Part shown: positions 1 through 12,600 of the stretch, one piece after another | Layout of the letters: each line of letters opens with the position of its first letter | Numbering within the stretch: the first letter of the stretch is position 1 | From: Hybos culiciformis | Taxonomy: Eukaryota > Arthropoda > Insecta > Diptera > Hybotidae | NCBI GenBank assembly: GCA_964007475.1 | Contig: CAXFZM010000176.1 | Span: 1-64,000 of the forward strand | DNA length: 64,000 nucleotides | Direction of reading: 5' to 3' | Notes under the pieces: generated by a model | What the model saw: only the letters and a program-made list of their open reading frames with translations | Database searches by the model: none | Told to the model about the DNA's origin: nothing | Program-made: the position numbers and the translations under genes

Positions 1-186
1 TGACTTTGGGCTGGTTTTTTGTTCATTACTCCGGCTCCAGACCTCGGAGAACCTCCGTTTTTGGCTTAAATTAAAGGTCTAGAAATTACGCTTCTTTCTG
101 TGCAATTTTTATGAAAATCAGTTTTCTAGATCCGGAGAAATAAACGATAAGGTGAGCAAACCCCCTAACTTTAACACATAAAATGT
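1..186 (+). repeat. Reference monomer (subtype V1) used for numbering
   Basis: This monomer defines positions 1-186. Visible elements are: a T6 run at 15-20; a dyad CGGAG-AAC-CTCCG at 45-57 followed by T5; the palindrome TCTAGA at 78-83 and again at 125-130; a dyad with GAAAA at 113-117 and TTTTC at 122-126; the palindrome TCCGGA at 131-136; and a C5 run at 161-165. V1 differs from the majority by A instead of G at 120. V1 recurs at 4278, 8306, 10812, 12114, 16391, 22106, 32421, 39155, 51807, 53990, 56544 and 59234, where it marks a fixed point in the higher-order repeat: V2 always follows it and V3 or a V3 relative usually comes next. The choice of base 1 as the monomer start is arbitrary. 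Confidence 0.97.
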
Positions 187-744
187 TGACTTTGGGCTGG
201 TTTTTTGTTCATTACTCCGGCTCCAGACTTCGGCGGACCTCCGTTTTTGGCTTAAATGAAAGGTCTAGAAATTACGCTTCTTTCTATGCAATTTTAATGA
301 AAATCGGTTTTCTAGATCCGGAGAAATAAACGATAAGGTGAGCAAACCCCCTAACTTTAACACATAAAATGTTGACTTTGGACTGGTTTTTTGTTCATTA
401 CTCCGGCTCTAGACCTCGGAGAACCTCCGTTTTTGGCTTAAATTAAAGGTTTAGAAATTACGCTTCTTTCTGTGCAATTTTTATGAAAATCGGTTTTCTA
501 GATCCGGAGAAATAAACGATAAGGTGAGCAAACCCCCTAACTTTAACACATAAAATGTTGACTTTGGGCTGGTTTTTTGTTCATTACTCCGGCTCCAGAC
601 TTCGGCGGACCTCCTTTTTTGGCTTAAACTAAAGGTCTAGAAATTACGCTTCTTTCTGTGCAATTTTTATGAAAATCGGTTTTCTAGATCCGGAGAAGTA
701 AACGATAAGGTGAGCAAACCCCCTAACTTTAACACATAAAATGT

Positions 745-930
745 TGACTTTGGGCTGGGTTTTTGTTCATTACTCCGGCTCTAGACCTCGGAGAACCTCC
801 GTTTTTGGCTTAAATCAAAGGTCTAGAAATTACGCTTCTTTCTGTGCCATTTTTATGAAAATCGGTTTTCTAGATCCGGAGAAATAAACGATAAGGTGAA
901 CAAACCCCCTAATTTTAACCCATAAAATGT
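745..930 (+). repeat. Chimeric monomer V9/V11
   Basis: The front carries T38 (V9-like), plus a private G at 15. From position 72 on it carries the V11 markers C72, C104, A156, T169 and C176. The switch therefore lies between positions 38 and 72 and keeps the 186-bp register, as expected for homologous crossing-over or conversion between two monomers. The same chimera recurs at 12858-13043, so it arose before the 12113-offset duplication. Confidence 0.85.
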
Positions 931-3900
931 TGACTTTGGGCTGGTTTTTTGTTCATTACTCCGGCTCCAGACCTCGGAGAACCTCCGTTTTTGGCTTAAA
1001 TTAAAGGTCTAGAAATTACGCTTCTTTCTGTGCAATTTTTATGTAAATCGGTTTTCTAGATCCGGAGAAATAAACGATAAGGTGAGCAAACCCCCTAACT
1101 TTAACACATAAAATGTTGACTTTGGGCTGGTTTTTTGTTCATTACTCCGGCTCCAGACTTCGGCGGACCTCCGTTTTTGGCTTAAATCAAAGGTCTAGAA
1201 ATTACGCTTCTTTCTGTGCCATTTTTATGAAAATCGGTTTTCTAGATCCGGAGAAATAAACGATAAGGTGAGCAAACCCCCTAACTTTAACACATAAAAT
1301 GTTGACTTTGGGCTGGTTTTTTGTTCATTACTCCGGCTCCAGACTTCGGCGGACCTCCGTTTTTGGCTTAAATGAAAGGTCTAGAAATTACGCTTCTTTC
1401 TATGCAATTTTAATGAAAATCGGTTTTCTAGATCCGGAGAAATAAACGATAAGGTGAGCAAACCCCCTAACTTTAACACATAAAATGTTGACTTTGGGCT
1501 GGTTTTTTGTTCATTACTCCGGCTCCAGACTTCGGCGGACCTCCTTTTTTGGCTTAAACTAAAGGTCTAGAAATTACGCTTCTTTCTGTGCAATTTTTAT
1601 GAAAATCGGTTTTCTAGATCCGGAGAAATAAACGATAAGGTGAGCAAACCCCCTAACTTTAACACATAAAATGTTGACTTTGGGCTGGTTTTTTGTTCAT
1701 TACTCCGGCTCCAGACTTCGGCGGACCTCCGTTTTTGGCTTAAATCAAAGGTCTAGAAATTACGCTTCTTTCTGTGCCATTTTTATGAAAATCGGTTTTC
1801 TAGATCCGGAGAAATAAACGATAAGGTGAACAAACCCCCTAATTTTAACCCATAAAATGTTGACTTTGGGCTGGTTTTTTGTTCATTACTCCGGCTCCAG
1901 ACCTCGGAGAACCTCCGTTTTTGGCTTAAATTAAAGGTCTAGAAATTACGCTTCTTTCTGTGCAATTTTTATGTAAATCGGTTTTCTAGATCCGGAGAAA
2001 TAAACGATAAGGTGAGCAAACCCCCTAACTTTAACACATAAAATGTTGACTTTGGGCTGGTTTTTTGTTCATTACTCGGGCTCCAGACCTCGGAGAACTT
2101 CCGTTTTTGGCTTAAATTAAAGGTCTAGAAATTACGCTTCTTTCTGTGCAATTTTTATGAAAATCGGTTTTCTAGATCCGGAGAAATAAACGATAAGGTG
2201 AGCAAACCCCCTAACTTTAACACATAAAATGTTGACTTTGGGCTGGTTTTTTGTTCATTACTCCGGCTCCAGACTTCGGCGGACCTCCGTTTTTGGCTTA
2301 AATCAAAGGTCTAGAAATTACGCTTCTTTCTGTGCAATTTTTATGAAAATCGGTTTTCTAGATCCGGAGAAATAAACGATAAGGTGAGCAAACCTCCTAA
2401 CTTTAACACATAAAATGTTGACTTTGGGCTGGTTTTTTGTTCATTACTCCGGCTCCAGACTTCGGCGGACCTCCGTTTTTGGCTTAAATTAAAGGTCTAG
2501 AAATTACGCTTCTTTCTGTGCAATTTTTATGAAAATCGGTTTTCTAGATCCGGAGAAATAAACGATAAGGTGAGCAAACCCCCTAACTTTAACACATAAA
2601 ATGTTGACTTTGGCTGGTTTTTTGTTCATTACTCCGGCTCTAGACCTCGGAGAACCTCCGTTTTTGGCTTAAATTAAAGGTCTAGAAATTACGCTTCTTT
2701 CTGTGCAATTTTTATGAAAATCGGTTTTCTAGATCCGGAGAAATAAACGATAAGGTGAGCAAACCCCCTAACTTTAACACATAAAATGTTGACTTTGGGC
2801 TGGTTTTTTGTTCATTACTCGGGCTCCAGACCTCGGAGAACCTTCGTTTTTGGCTTAAATTAAAGGTCTAGAAATTACGCTTCTTTCTATGCAATTTTAA
2901 TGAAAATCGGTTTTCTAGATCCGGAGAAATAAACGATAAGGTGAGCAAACCCCCTAACTTTAACACATAAAATGTTGACTTTGGGCTGGTTTTTTGTTCA
3001 TTACTCGGGCTCCAGACCTCGGAGAACCTTCGTTTTTGGCTTAAATTAAAGGTCTAGAAATTACGCTTCTTTCTGTGTAATTTTTATGAAAATCGGTTTT
3101 CTAGATCCGGAGAAATAAACGATAAGGTGAGCAAACCCCCTAACTTTAACACATAAAATGTTGACTTTGGGCTGGTTTTTTGTTCATTACTCCGGCTCTA
3201 GACCTCGGAGAAGCTCCGTTTTTGGCTTAAATTAAAGGTCTAGAAATTACGCTTCTTTCTGTGCAATTTTTATGAAAATCGGTTTTCTAGATCCGGAGAA
3301 ATAAACGATAAGGTGAGCAAACCCCCTAACTTTAACACATAAAATGTTGACTTTGGGCTGGTTTTTTGTTCATTACTCCGGCTCCAGACTTCGGCGGACC
3401 TCCGTTTTTGGCTTAAATCAAAGGTCTAGAAATTACGCTTCTTTCTGTGCAATTTTTATGAAAATCGGTTTTCTAGATCCGGAGAAATAAACGATAAGGT
3501 GAACAAACCCCCTAATTTTAACCCATAAAATGTTGACTTTGGGCTGGTTTTTTGTTCATTACTCCGGCTCCAGACCTCGGAGAACCTCCGTTTTTGGCTT
3601 AAATTAAAGGTCTAGAAATTACGCTTCTTTCTGTGCAATTTTTATGTAAATCGGTTTTCTAGATCCGGAGAAATAAACGATAAGGTGAGCAAACCCCCTA
3701 ACTTTAACACATAAAATGTTGACTTTGGGCTGGTTTTTTGTTCATTACTCGGGCTCCAGACCTCGGAGAACCTTCGTTTTTGGCTTAAATTAAAGGTCTA
3801 GAAATTACGCTTCTTTCTGTGCAATTTTAATGAAAATCGTTTTTCTAGATCCGGAGAAATAAACGATAAGGTGAGCAAACCCCCTAACTTTAACACATAA

Positions 3901-5392
3901 AATGTTGACTTTGGACTGGTTTTTTGTTCATTACTCCGGCTCCAGACTTCGGCGGACCTCCGTTTTTGGCTTAAATTAAAGGTCTAGAAATTACGCTTCT
4001 TTCTGTGCAATTTTTATGAAAATCGGTTTTCTAGATCCGGAGAAGTAAACGATAAGGTGAGCAAACCCCTTAACTTTAACACATAAAATGTTGACTTTGG
4101 GCTGGTTTTTTGTTCATTACTCCGGCTCTAGACCTCGGAGAACCTCCGTTTTTGGCTTAAATTAAAGGTCTAGAAATTACGCTTCTTTCTGTGCAATTTT
4201 TATGAAAATCGGTTTTCTAGATCCGGAGACATAAACGATAAGGTGAGCAAACCCCCTAACTTTAACACATAAAATGTTGACTTTGGGCTGGTTTTTTGTT
4301 CATTACTCCGGCTCCAGACCTCGGAGAACCTCCGTTTTTGGCTTAAATTAAAGGTCTAGAAATTACGCTTCTTTCTGTGCAATTTTTATGAAAATCAGTT
4401 TTCTAGATCCGGAGAAATAAACGATAAGGTGAGCAAACCCCCTAACTTTAACACATAAAATGTTGACTTTGGGCTGGTTTTTTGTTTATTACTCCGGCTC
4501 CAGACTTCGGCGGACCTCCGTTTTTGGCTTAAATGAAAGGTCTAGAAATTACGCTTCTTTCTATGCAATTTTAATGAAAATCGGTTTTCTAGATCCGGAG
4601 AAATAAACGATAAGGTGAGCAAACCCCCTAACTTTAACACATAAAATGTTGACTTTGGACTGGTTTTTTGTTCATTACTCCGGCTCTAGACCTCGGAGAA
4701 CCTCCGTTTTTGGCTTAAATTAAAGGTTTAGAAATTACGCTTCTTTCTGTGCAATTTTTATGAAAATCGGTTTTCTAGATCCGGAGAAATAAACGATAAG
4801 GTGAGCAAACCCCCTAACTTTAACACATAAAATGTTGACTTTGGGCTGGTTTTTTGTTCATTACTCCGGCTCCAGACTTCGGCGGACCTCCTTTTTTGGC
4901 TTAAACTAAAGGTCTAGAAATTACGCTTCTTTCTGTGCAATTTTTATGAAAATCGGTTTTCTAGATCCGGAGAAGTAAACGATAAGGTGAGCAAACCCCC
5001 TAACTTTAACACATAAAATGTTGACTTTGGGCTGGTTTTTTGTTCATTACTCCGGCTCTAGACCTCGGAGAACCTCCGTTTTTGGCTTAAATTAAAGGTC
5101 TAGAAATTACGCTTCTTTCTGTGCAATTTTTATGAAAATCGGTTTTCTAGATCCGGAGAAATAAACGATAAGGTGAGCAACCCCCTAACTTTAACACATA
5201 AAATGTTGACTTTGGGCTGGTTTTTTGTTCATTACTCCGGCTCCAGACCTCGGAGAACCTCCGTTTTTGGCTTAAATTAAAGCTCTAGAAATTACGCTTC
5301 TTTCTGTGCAATTTTTATGTAAATCGGTTTTCTAGATCCGGAGAAATAAACGATAAGGTGAGCAAACCCCCTAACTTTAACACATAAAATGT

Positions 5393-5529
5393 TGACTTTG
5401 GGCTGGTTTTTTGTTCATTACGCGGGCTCCAGACCTCGGAGAACCTTCGTTTTATGAAAATCGGTTTTCTAGATCCGGAGAAATAAACGATAAGGTGAGC
5501 AAACCCCCTAACTTTAACACATAAAATGT
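5393..5529 (+). repeat. V7: 137-bp deletion monomer (first of 22)
   Basis: A 49-bp segment is missing between the T5 run at 58-62 and the T5 run at 106-110, leaving T4, so the breakpoint sits in T-tract microhomology. The deletion removes the first TCTAGA and the CTTCTTTCTGTG segment. It is linked to G30 and G32 in all copies but one. Starts of all 22 copies: 5393, 9421, 17506, 23221, 27449, 33536, 35533, 36600, 40270, 42267, 43698, 44757, 45637 (front exchanged), 47447, 48513, 52923, 55105, 57287, 58167, 59962, 61771, 63767. One deletion junction with one linked haplotype means a single origin followed by spread. The normal predecessor is V6, and a V8 or V8* monomer usually follows. Confidence 0.97.
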
Positions 5530-7575
5530 TGACTTTGGGCTGGTTTTTTGTTCATTACTCGGGCTCCAGACCTCGGAGAACCTTCGTTTTTGGCTTAAAT
5601 TAAAGGTCTAGAAATTACGCTTCTTTCTGTGCAATTTTTATGAAAATCGGTTTTCTAGATCCGGAGAAATAAACGATAAGGTGAGCAAACCCCCTAACTT
5701 TAACACATAAAATGTTGACTTTGGGCTGGTTTTTTGTTCATTACTCCGGCTCTAGACCTCGGAGAACCTCCGTTTTTGGCTTAAATTAAAGGTCTAGAAA
5801 TTACGCTTCTTTCTGTGCAATTTTTATGAAAATCGGTTTTCTAGATCCGGAGAAATAAACGATAAGGTGAGCAAACCCCCTAACTTTAACACATAAAATG
5901 TTGACTTTGGGCTGGTTTTTTGTTCATTACTCGGGCTCCAGACCTCGGAGAACCTTCGTTTTTGGCTTAAATTAAAGGTCTAGAAATTACGCTTCTTTCT
6001 ATGCAATTTTAATGAAAATCGGTTTTCTAGATCCGGAGAAATAAACGATAAGGTGAGCAAACCCCCTAACTTTAACACATAAAATGTTGACTTTGGGCTG
6101 GTTTTTTGTTCATTACTCCGGCTCTAGACCTCGGAGAACCTCCGTTTTTGGCTTAAATTAAAGGTCTAGAAATTACGCTTCTTTCTGTGCAATTTTTATG
6201 AAAATCGGTTTTCTAGATCCGGAGAAATAAACGATAAGGTGAGCAAACCCCCTAACTTTAACACATAAAATGTTGACTTTGGGCTGGTTTTTTGTTCATT
6301 ACTCGGGCTCCAGACCTCGGAGAACCTTCGTTTTTGGCTTAAATTAAAGGTCTAGAAATTACGCTTCTTTCTGTGCAATTTTTATGAAAATCGGTTTTCT
6401 AGATCCGGAGAAATAAACGATAAGGTGAGCAAACCCCCTAACTTTAACACATAAAATGTTGACTTTGGGCTGGTTTTTTGTTCATTACTCCGGCTCTAGA
6501 CCTCGGAGAACCTCCGTTTTTGGCTTAAATTAAAGGTCTAGAAATTACGCTTCTTTCTGTGCAATTTTTATGAAAATCGGTTTTCTAGATCCGGAGAAAT
6601 AAACGATAAGGTGAGCAAACCCCCTAACTTTAACACATAAAATGTTGACTTTGGGCTGGTTTTTTGTTCATTACTCCGGCTCTAGACCTCGGAGAACCTC
6701 CGTTTTTGGCTTAAATTAAAGGTCTAGAAATTACGCTTATTTCTGTGCAATTTTTATGAAAATCGGTTTTCTAGATCCGGAGAAATAAACGATAAGGTGA
6801 GCAAACCCCCTAACTTTAACACATAAAATGTTGACTTTGGGCTGGTTTTTTGTTCATTACTCGGGCTCCAGACCTCGGAGAACCTTCGTTTTTGGCTTAA
6901 ATTAAAGGTCTAGAAATTACGCTTCTTTCTATGCAATTTTAATGAAAATCGGTTTTCTAGATCCGGAGAAATAAACGATAAGGTGAGCAAACCCCCTAAC
7001 TTTAACACATAAAATGTTGACTTTGGGCTGGTTTTTTGTTCATTACTCCGGCTCTAGACCTCGGAGAACCTCCGTTTTTGGCTTAAATTAAAGGTCTAGA
7101 AATTACGCTTCTTTCTGTGCAATTTTTATGAAAATCGGTTTTCTAGATCCGGAGAAATAAACGATAAGGTGAGCAAACCCCCTAACTTTAACACATAAAA
7201 TGTTGACTTTGGGCTGGTTTTTTGTTCATTACTCGGGCTCCAGACCTCGGAGAACCTTCGTTTTTGGCTTAAATTAAAGGTCTAGAAATTACGCTTCTTT
7301 CTGTGCAATTTTTATGAAAATCGGTTTTCTAGATCCGGAGAAATAAACGATAAGGTGAGCAAACCCCCTAACTTTAACACATAAAATGTTGACTTTGGGC
7401 TGGTTTTTTGTTCATTACTCCGGCTCTAGACCTCGGAGAACCTCCGTTTTTGGCTTAAATTAAAGGTCTAGAAATTACGCTTCTTTCTGTGCAATTTTTA
7501 TGAAAATCGGTTTTCTAGATCCGGAGAAATAAACGATAAGGTGAGCAAACTCCCTAACTTTAACACATAAAATGT

Positions 7576-7761
7576 TGACTTTGGGCTGGTTTTTTGTTCA
7601 TTACTCCGGCTCCAGACTTCGGCGGACCTCCTTTTTTGGCTTAAATTAAAGGTCTAGAAATTACGCTTCTTTCTGTGCAATTTTTATGTAAATCGGTTTT
7701 CTAGATCCGGAGAAATAAACGATAAGGTGAGCAAACCCCCTAACTTTAACACATAAAATGT
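7576..7761 (+). repeat. Chimeric monomer V4/V12
   Basis: The front has the V4 markers T43, C48, G50 and T57. The 71-72 pair is ordinary TT, and position 114 is T as in V12. The exchange lies between 57 and 71. It recurs at 10068-10253 within the 2492-bp duplication. In both places it joins V9b on the left to V19 on the right, replacing the many monomers that lie between them elsewhere. Confidence 0.83.
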
Positions 7762-7947
7762 TGACTTTGGGCTGGTTTTTTGTTCATTACTCGGGCTCCA
7801 GACCTCGGAGAACCTTCGTTTTTGGCTTAAATTAAAGGTCTAGAAATTACGCTTCTTTCTGTGCAATTTTAATGAAAATCGTTTTTCTAGATCCGGAGAA
7901 ATAAACGATAAGGTGAGCAAACCCCCTAACTTTAACACATAAAATGT

Positions 7948-8119
7948 TGACTTTGGACTGGTTTTTTGTTCATTACTCCGGCTCCAGACTTCGGCGGACC
8001 TCCGTTTTTGGCTTAAATTAAAGGTCTAGAAATTACGCTTCTTTCTGTGCAATTTTTATGAAAATCGGAGAAGTAAACGATAAGGTGAGCAAACCCCTTA
8101 ACTTTAACACATAAAATGT
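7948..8119 (+). repeat. V20 with private 14-bp deletion (172 bp)
   Basis: After AAAATCGG the sequence goes straight to AGAAGTAAACG. The missing 14 bp lie between two CGG trinucleotides, which fits a microhomology deletion. It removes the second TCTAGA palindrome and the right arm of the 113-126 dyad. I saw this deletion nowhere else in the window. The duplicate at 10440 is intact. Confidence 0.95.
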
Positions 8120-9557
8120 TGACTTTGGGCTGGTTTTTTGTTCATTACTCCGGCTCTAGACCTCGGAGAACCTCCGTTTTTGGCTTAAATTAAAGGTCTA
8201 GAAATTACGCTTCTTTCTGTGCAATTTTTATGAAAATCGGTTTTCTAGATCCGGAGACATAAACGATAAGGTGAGCAAACCCCCTAACTTTAACACATAA
8301 AATGTTGACTTTGGGCTGGTTTTTTGTTCATTACTCCGGCTCCAGACCTCGGAGAACCTCCGTTTTTGGCTTAAATTAAAGGTCTAGAAATTACGCTTCT
8401 TTCTGTGCAATTTTTATGAAAATCAGTTTTCTAGATCCGGAGAAATAAACGATAAGGTGAGCAAACCCCCTAACTTTAACACATAAAATGTTGACTTTGG
8501 GCTGGTTTTTTGTTTATTACTCCGGCTCCAGACTTCGGCGGACCTCCGTTTTTGGCTTAAATGAAAGGTCTAGAAATTACGCTTCTTTCTATGCAATTTT
8601 AATGAAAATCGGTTTTCTAGATCCGGAGAAATAAACGATAAGGTGAGCAAACCCCCTAACTTTAACACATAAAATGTTGACTTTGGACTGGTTTTTTGTT
8701 CATTACTCCGGCTCTAGACCTCGGAGAACCTCCGTTTTTGGCTTAAATTAAAGGTTTAGAAATTACGCTTCTTTCTGTGCAATTTTTATGAAAATCGGTT
8801 TTCTAGATCCGGAGAAATAAACGATAAGGTGAGCAAACCCCCTAACTTTAACACATAAAATGTTGACTTTGGGCTGGTTTTTTGTTCATTACTCCGGCTC
8901 CAGACTTCGGCGGACCTCCTTTTTTGGCTTAAACTAAAGGTCTAGAAATTACGCTTCTTTCTGTGCAATTTTTATGAAAATCGGTTTTCTAGATCCGGAG
9001 AAGTAAACGATAAGGTGAGCAAACCCCCTAACTTTAACACATAAAATGTTGACTTTGGGCTGGTTTTTTGTTCATTACTCCGGCTCTAGACCTCGGAGAA
9101 CCTCCGTTTTTGGCTTAAATTAAAGGTCTAGAAATTACGCTTCTTTCTGTGCAATTTTTATGAAAATCGGTTTTCTAGATCCGGAGAAATAAACGATAAG
9201 GTGAGCAACCCCCTAACTTTAACACATAAAATGTTGACTTTGGGCTGGTTTTTTGTTCATTACTCCGGCTCCAGACCTCGGAGAACCTCCGTTTTTGGCT
9301 TAAATTAAAGCTCTAGAAATTACGCTTCTTTCTGTGCAATTTTTATGTAAATCGGTTTTCTAGATCCGGAGAAATAAACGATAAGGTGAGCAAACCCCCT
9401 AACTTTAACACATAAAATGTTGACTTTGGGCTGGTTTTTTGTTCATTACGCGGGCTCCAGACCTCGGAGAACCTTCGTTTTATGAAAATCGGTTTTCTAG
9501 ATCCGGAGAAATAAACGATAAGGTGAGCAAACCCCCTAACTTTAACACATAAAATGT

Positions 9558-9695
9558 TGACTTTGGGCTGGTTTTTTGTTCATTACTCGGGCTCCAGACC
9601 TTCTTTCTGTGCAATTTTTATGAAAATCGGTTTTCTAGATCCGGAGAAATAAACGATAAGGTGAGCAAACCCCCTAACTTTAACACATAAAATGT
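9558..9695 (+). repeat. V8 with private 48-bp deletion (138 bp)
   Basis: The sequence runs from CTCCAGACC directly to TTCTTTCTGTG, removing 48 bp between positions 43 and 92. Only one or two bases of homology are visible at the junction. It lies directly after a V7 monomer, so two shortened monomers of 137 and 138 bp stand side by side, although their breakpoints differ and the events are independent. Confidence 0.95.
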
Positions 9696-12600
9696 TGACT
9701 TTGGGCTGGTTTTTTGTTCATTACTCCGGCTCTAGACCTCGGAGAACCTCCGTTTTTGGCTTAAATTAAAGGTCTAGAAATTACGCTTCTTTCTGTGCAA
9801 TTTTTATGAAAATCGGTTTTCTAGATCCGGAGAAATAAACGATAAGGTGAGCAAACCCCCTAACTTTAACACATAAAATGTTGACTTTGGGCTGGTTTTT
9901 TGTTCATTACTCCGGCTCTAGACCTCGGAGAACCTCCGTTTTTGGCTTAAATTAAAGGTCTAGAAATTACGCTTCTTTCTGTGCAATTTTTATGAAAATC
10001 GGTTTTCTAGATCCGGAGAAATAAACGATAAGGTGAGCAAACTCCCTAACTTTAACACATAAAATGTTGACTTTGGGCTGGTTTTTTGTTCATTACTCCG
10101 GCTCCAGACTTCGGCGGACCTCCTTTTTTGGCTTAAATTAAAGGTCTAGAAATTACGCTTCTTTCTGTGCAATTTTTATGTAAATCGGTTTTCTAGATCC
10201 GGAGAAATAAACGATAAGGTGAGCAAACCCCCTAACTTTAACACATAAAATGTTGACTTTGGGCTGGTTTTTTGTTCATTACTCGGGCTCCAGACCTCGG
10301 AGAACCTTCGTTTTTGGCTTAAATTAAAGGTCTAGAAATTACGCTTCTTTCTGTGCAATTTTAATGAAAATCGTTTTTCTAGATCCGGAGAAATAAACGA
10401 TAAGGTGAGCAAACCCCCTAACTTTAACACATAAAATGTTGACTTTGGACTGGTTTTTTGTTCATTACTCCGGCTCCAGACTTCGGCGGACCTCCGTTTT
10501 TGGCTTAAATTAAAGGTCTAGAAATTACGCTTCTTTCTGTGCAATTTTTATGAAAATCGGTTTTCTAGATCCGGAGAAGTAAACGATAAGGTGAGCAAAC
10601 CCCTTAACTTTAACACATAAAATGTTGACTTTGGGCTGGTTTTTTGTTCATTACTCCGGCTCTAGACCTCGGAGAACCTCCGTTTTTGGCTTAAATTAAA
10701 GGTCTAGAAATTACGCTTCTTTCTGTGCAATTTTTATGAAAATCGGTTTTCTAGATCCGGAGACATAAACGATAAGGTGAGCAAACCCCCTAACTTTAAC
10801 ACATAAAATGTTGACTTTGGGCTGGTTTTTTGTTCATTACTCCGGCTCCAGACCTCGGAGAACCTCCGTTTTTGGCTTAAATTAAAGGTCTAGAAATTAC
10901 GCTTCTTTCTGTGCAATTTTTATGAAAATCAGTTTTCTAGATCCGGAGAAATAAACGATAAGGTGAGCAAACCCCCTAACTTTAACACATAAAATGTTGA
11001 CTTTGGGCTGGTTTTTTGTTTATTACTCCGGCTCCAGACTTCGGCGGACCTCCGTTTTTGGCTTAAATGAAAGGTCTAGAAATTACGCTTCTTTCTATGC
11101 AATTTTAATGAAAATCGGTTTTCTAGATCCGGAGAAATAAACGATAAGGTGAGCAAACCCCCTAACTTTAACACATAAAATGTTGACTTTGGACTGGTTT
11201 TTTGTTCATTACTCCGGCTCTAGACCTCGGAGAACCTCCGTTTTTGGCTTAAATTAAAGGTTTAGAAATTACGCTTCTTTCTGTGCAATTTTTATGAAAA
11301 TCGGTTTTCTAGATCCGGAGAAATAAACGATAAGGTGAGCAAACCCCCTAACTTTAACACATAAAATGTTGACTTTGGGCTGGTTTTTTGTTCATTACTC
11401 CGGCTCCAGACTTCGGCGGACCTCCTTTTTTGGCTTAAACTAAAGGTCTAGAAATTACGCTTCTTTCTGTGCAATTTTTATGAAAATCGGTTTTCTAGAT
11501 CCGGAGAAGTAAACGATAAGGTGAGCAAACCCCCTAACTTTAACACATAAAATGTTGACTTTGGGCTGGTTTTTTGTTCATTACTCCGGCTCTAGACCTC
11601 GGAGAACCTCCGTTTTTGGCTTAAATTAAAGGTCTAGAAATTACGCTTCTTTCTGTGCAATTTTTATGAAAATCGGTTTTCTAGATCCGGAGAAATAAAC
11701 GATAAGGTGAGCAAACCCCCTAACTTTAACACATAAAATGTTGACTTTGGGCTGGTTTTTTGTTCATTACTCCGGCTCTAGACCTCGGAGAACCTCCGTT
11801 TTTGGCTTAAATTAAAGGTCTAGAAATTACGCTTCTTTCTGTGCAATTTTTATGAAAATCGGTTTTCTAGATCCGGAGAAATAAACGATAAGGTGAGCAA
11901 ACCCCCTAACTTTAACACATAAAATGTTGACTTTGGGCTGGTTTTTTGTTCATTACTCGGGCTCCAGACCTCGGAGAACCTTCGTTTTTGGCTTAAATTA
12001 AAGGTCTAGAAATTACGCTTCTTTCTATGCAATTTTAATGAAAATCGGTTTTCTAGATCCGGAGAAATAAACGATAAGGTGAGCAAACCCCCTAACTTTA
12101 ACACATAAAATGTTGACTTTGGGCTGGTTTTTTGTTCATTACTCCGGCTCCAGACCTCGGAGAACCTCCGTTTTTGGCTTAAATTAAAGGTCTAGAAATT
12201 ACGCTTCTTTCTGTGCAATTTTTATGAAAATCAGTTTTCTAGATCCGGAGAAATAAACGATAAGGTGAGCAAACCCCCTAACTTTAACACATAAAATGTT
12301 GACTTTGGGCTGGTTTTTTGTTCATTACTCCGGCTCCAGACTTCGGCGGACCTCCGTTTTTGGCTTAAATGAAAGGTCTAGAAATTACGCTTCTTTCTAT
12401 GCAATTTTAATGAAAATCGGTTTTCTAGATCCGGAGAAATAAACGATAAGGTGAGCAAACCCCCTAACTTTAACACATAAAATGTTGACTTTGGACTGGT
12501 TTTTTGTTCATTACTCCGGCTCTAGACCTCGGAGAACCTCCGTTTTTGGCTTAAATTAAAGGTTTAGAAATTACGCTTCTTTCTGTGCAATTTTTATGAA

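Larger units (their letters stand above)
1..7575 (+). repeat. HOR block 1 (41 monomers)
   Basis: Monomer order is V1-2-3-4-(9/11 chimera)-12-11t-2-4-11-12-13-14-15-16-10-17-18-11-12-19-20-21-1-2-3-4-5-6-7-8-9-10-9-8-9-9a-10-9-8-9b. The run from 1 to about 6.6 kb reappears from 12114 in the same order. The run 931-7575 reappears from 18759 at an offset of 17828. Short members are V16 at 2605 (185 bp), V5 at 5022 (185 bp) and V7 at 5393 (137 bp). The part 5530-7575 is a local alternation of V8, V9 and V10, which looks like an older three-subtype sub-repeat inside the larger unit. Confidence 0.93.
7576..12113 (+). repeat. HOR block 2, reshuffled, with 2492-bp internal duplication
   Basis: Order is (4/12 chimera)-19-20(short)-21-1-2-3-4-5-6-7-8(short)-9-9b-(4/12 chimera)-19-20-21-1-2-3-4-9-9-10. 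The run V9b, chimera, V19, V20, V21, V1, V2, V3, V4 occurs twice, from 7390 and from 9882, an offset of 2492 bp. The first copy carries a private 14-bp deletion that the second lacks. The block separates two near-identical HOR copies, so it is either an insertion of rearranged array or the remnant of a deletion between copies. Confidence 0.88.

Noticed and set aside
45..62. CGGAG-AAC-CTCCG hairpin followed by T5, like a bacterial rho-independent terminator
   Set aside because: It is part of a monomer repeated hundreds of times with no transcription unit nearby. The stem is five base pairs and many copies carry mismatches.
78..130. Paired TCTAGA sites as operators for a regulator
   Set aside because: Two palindromes 47 bp apart recur in most monomers simply because the monomer repeats. 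T38 subtypes have a third by one substitution. Nothing suggests regulation of a gene.
5530..5715. CENP-B box in G32 monomers (ACTCGGG fits the A-N2-CGGG half)
   Set aside because: The required TTCG at the proper distance upstream is absent (TGTT stands there), on both strands as far as I checked, so the canonical box is not met.
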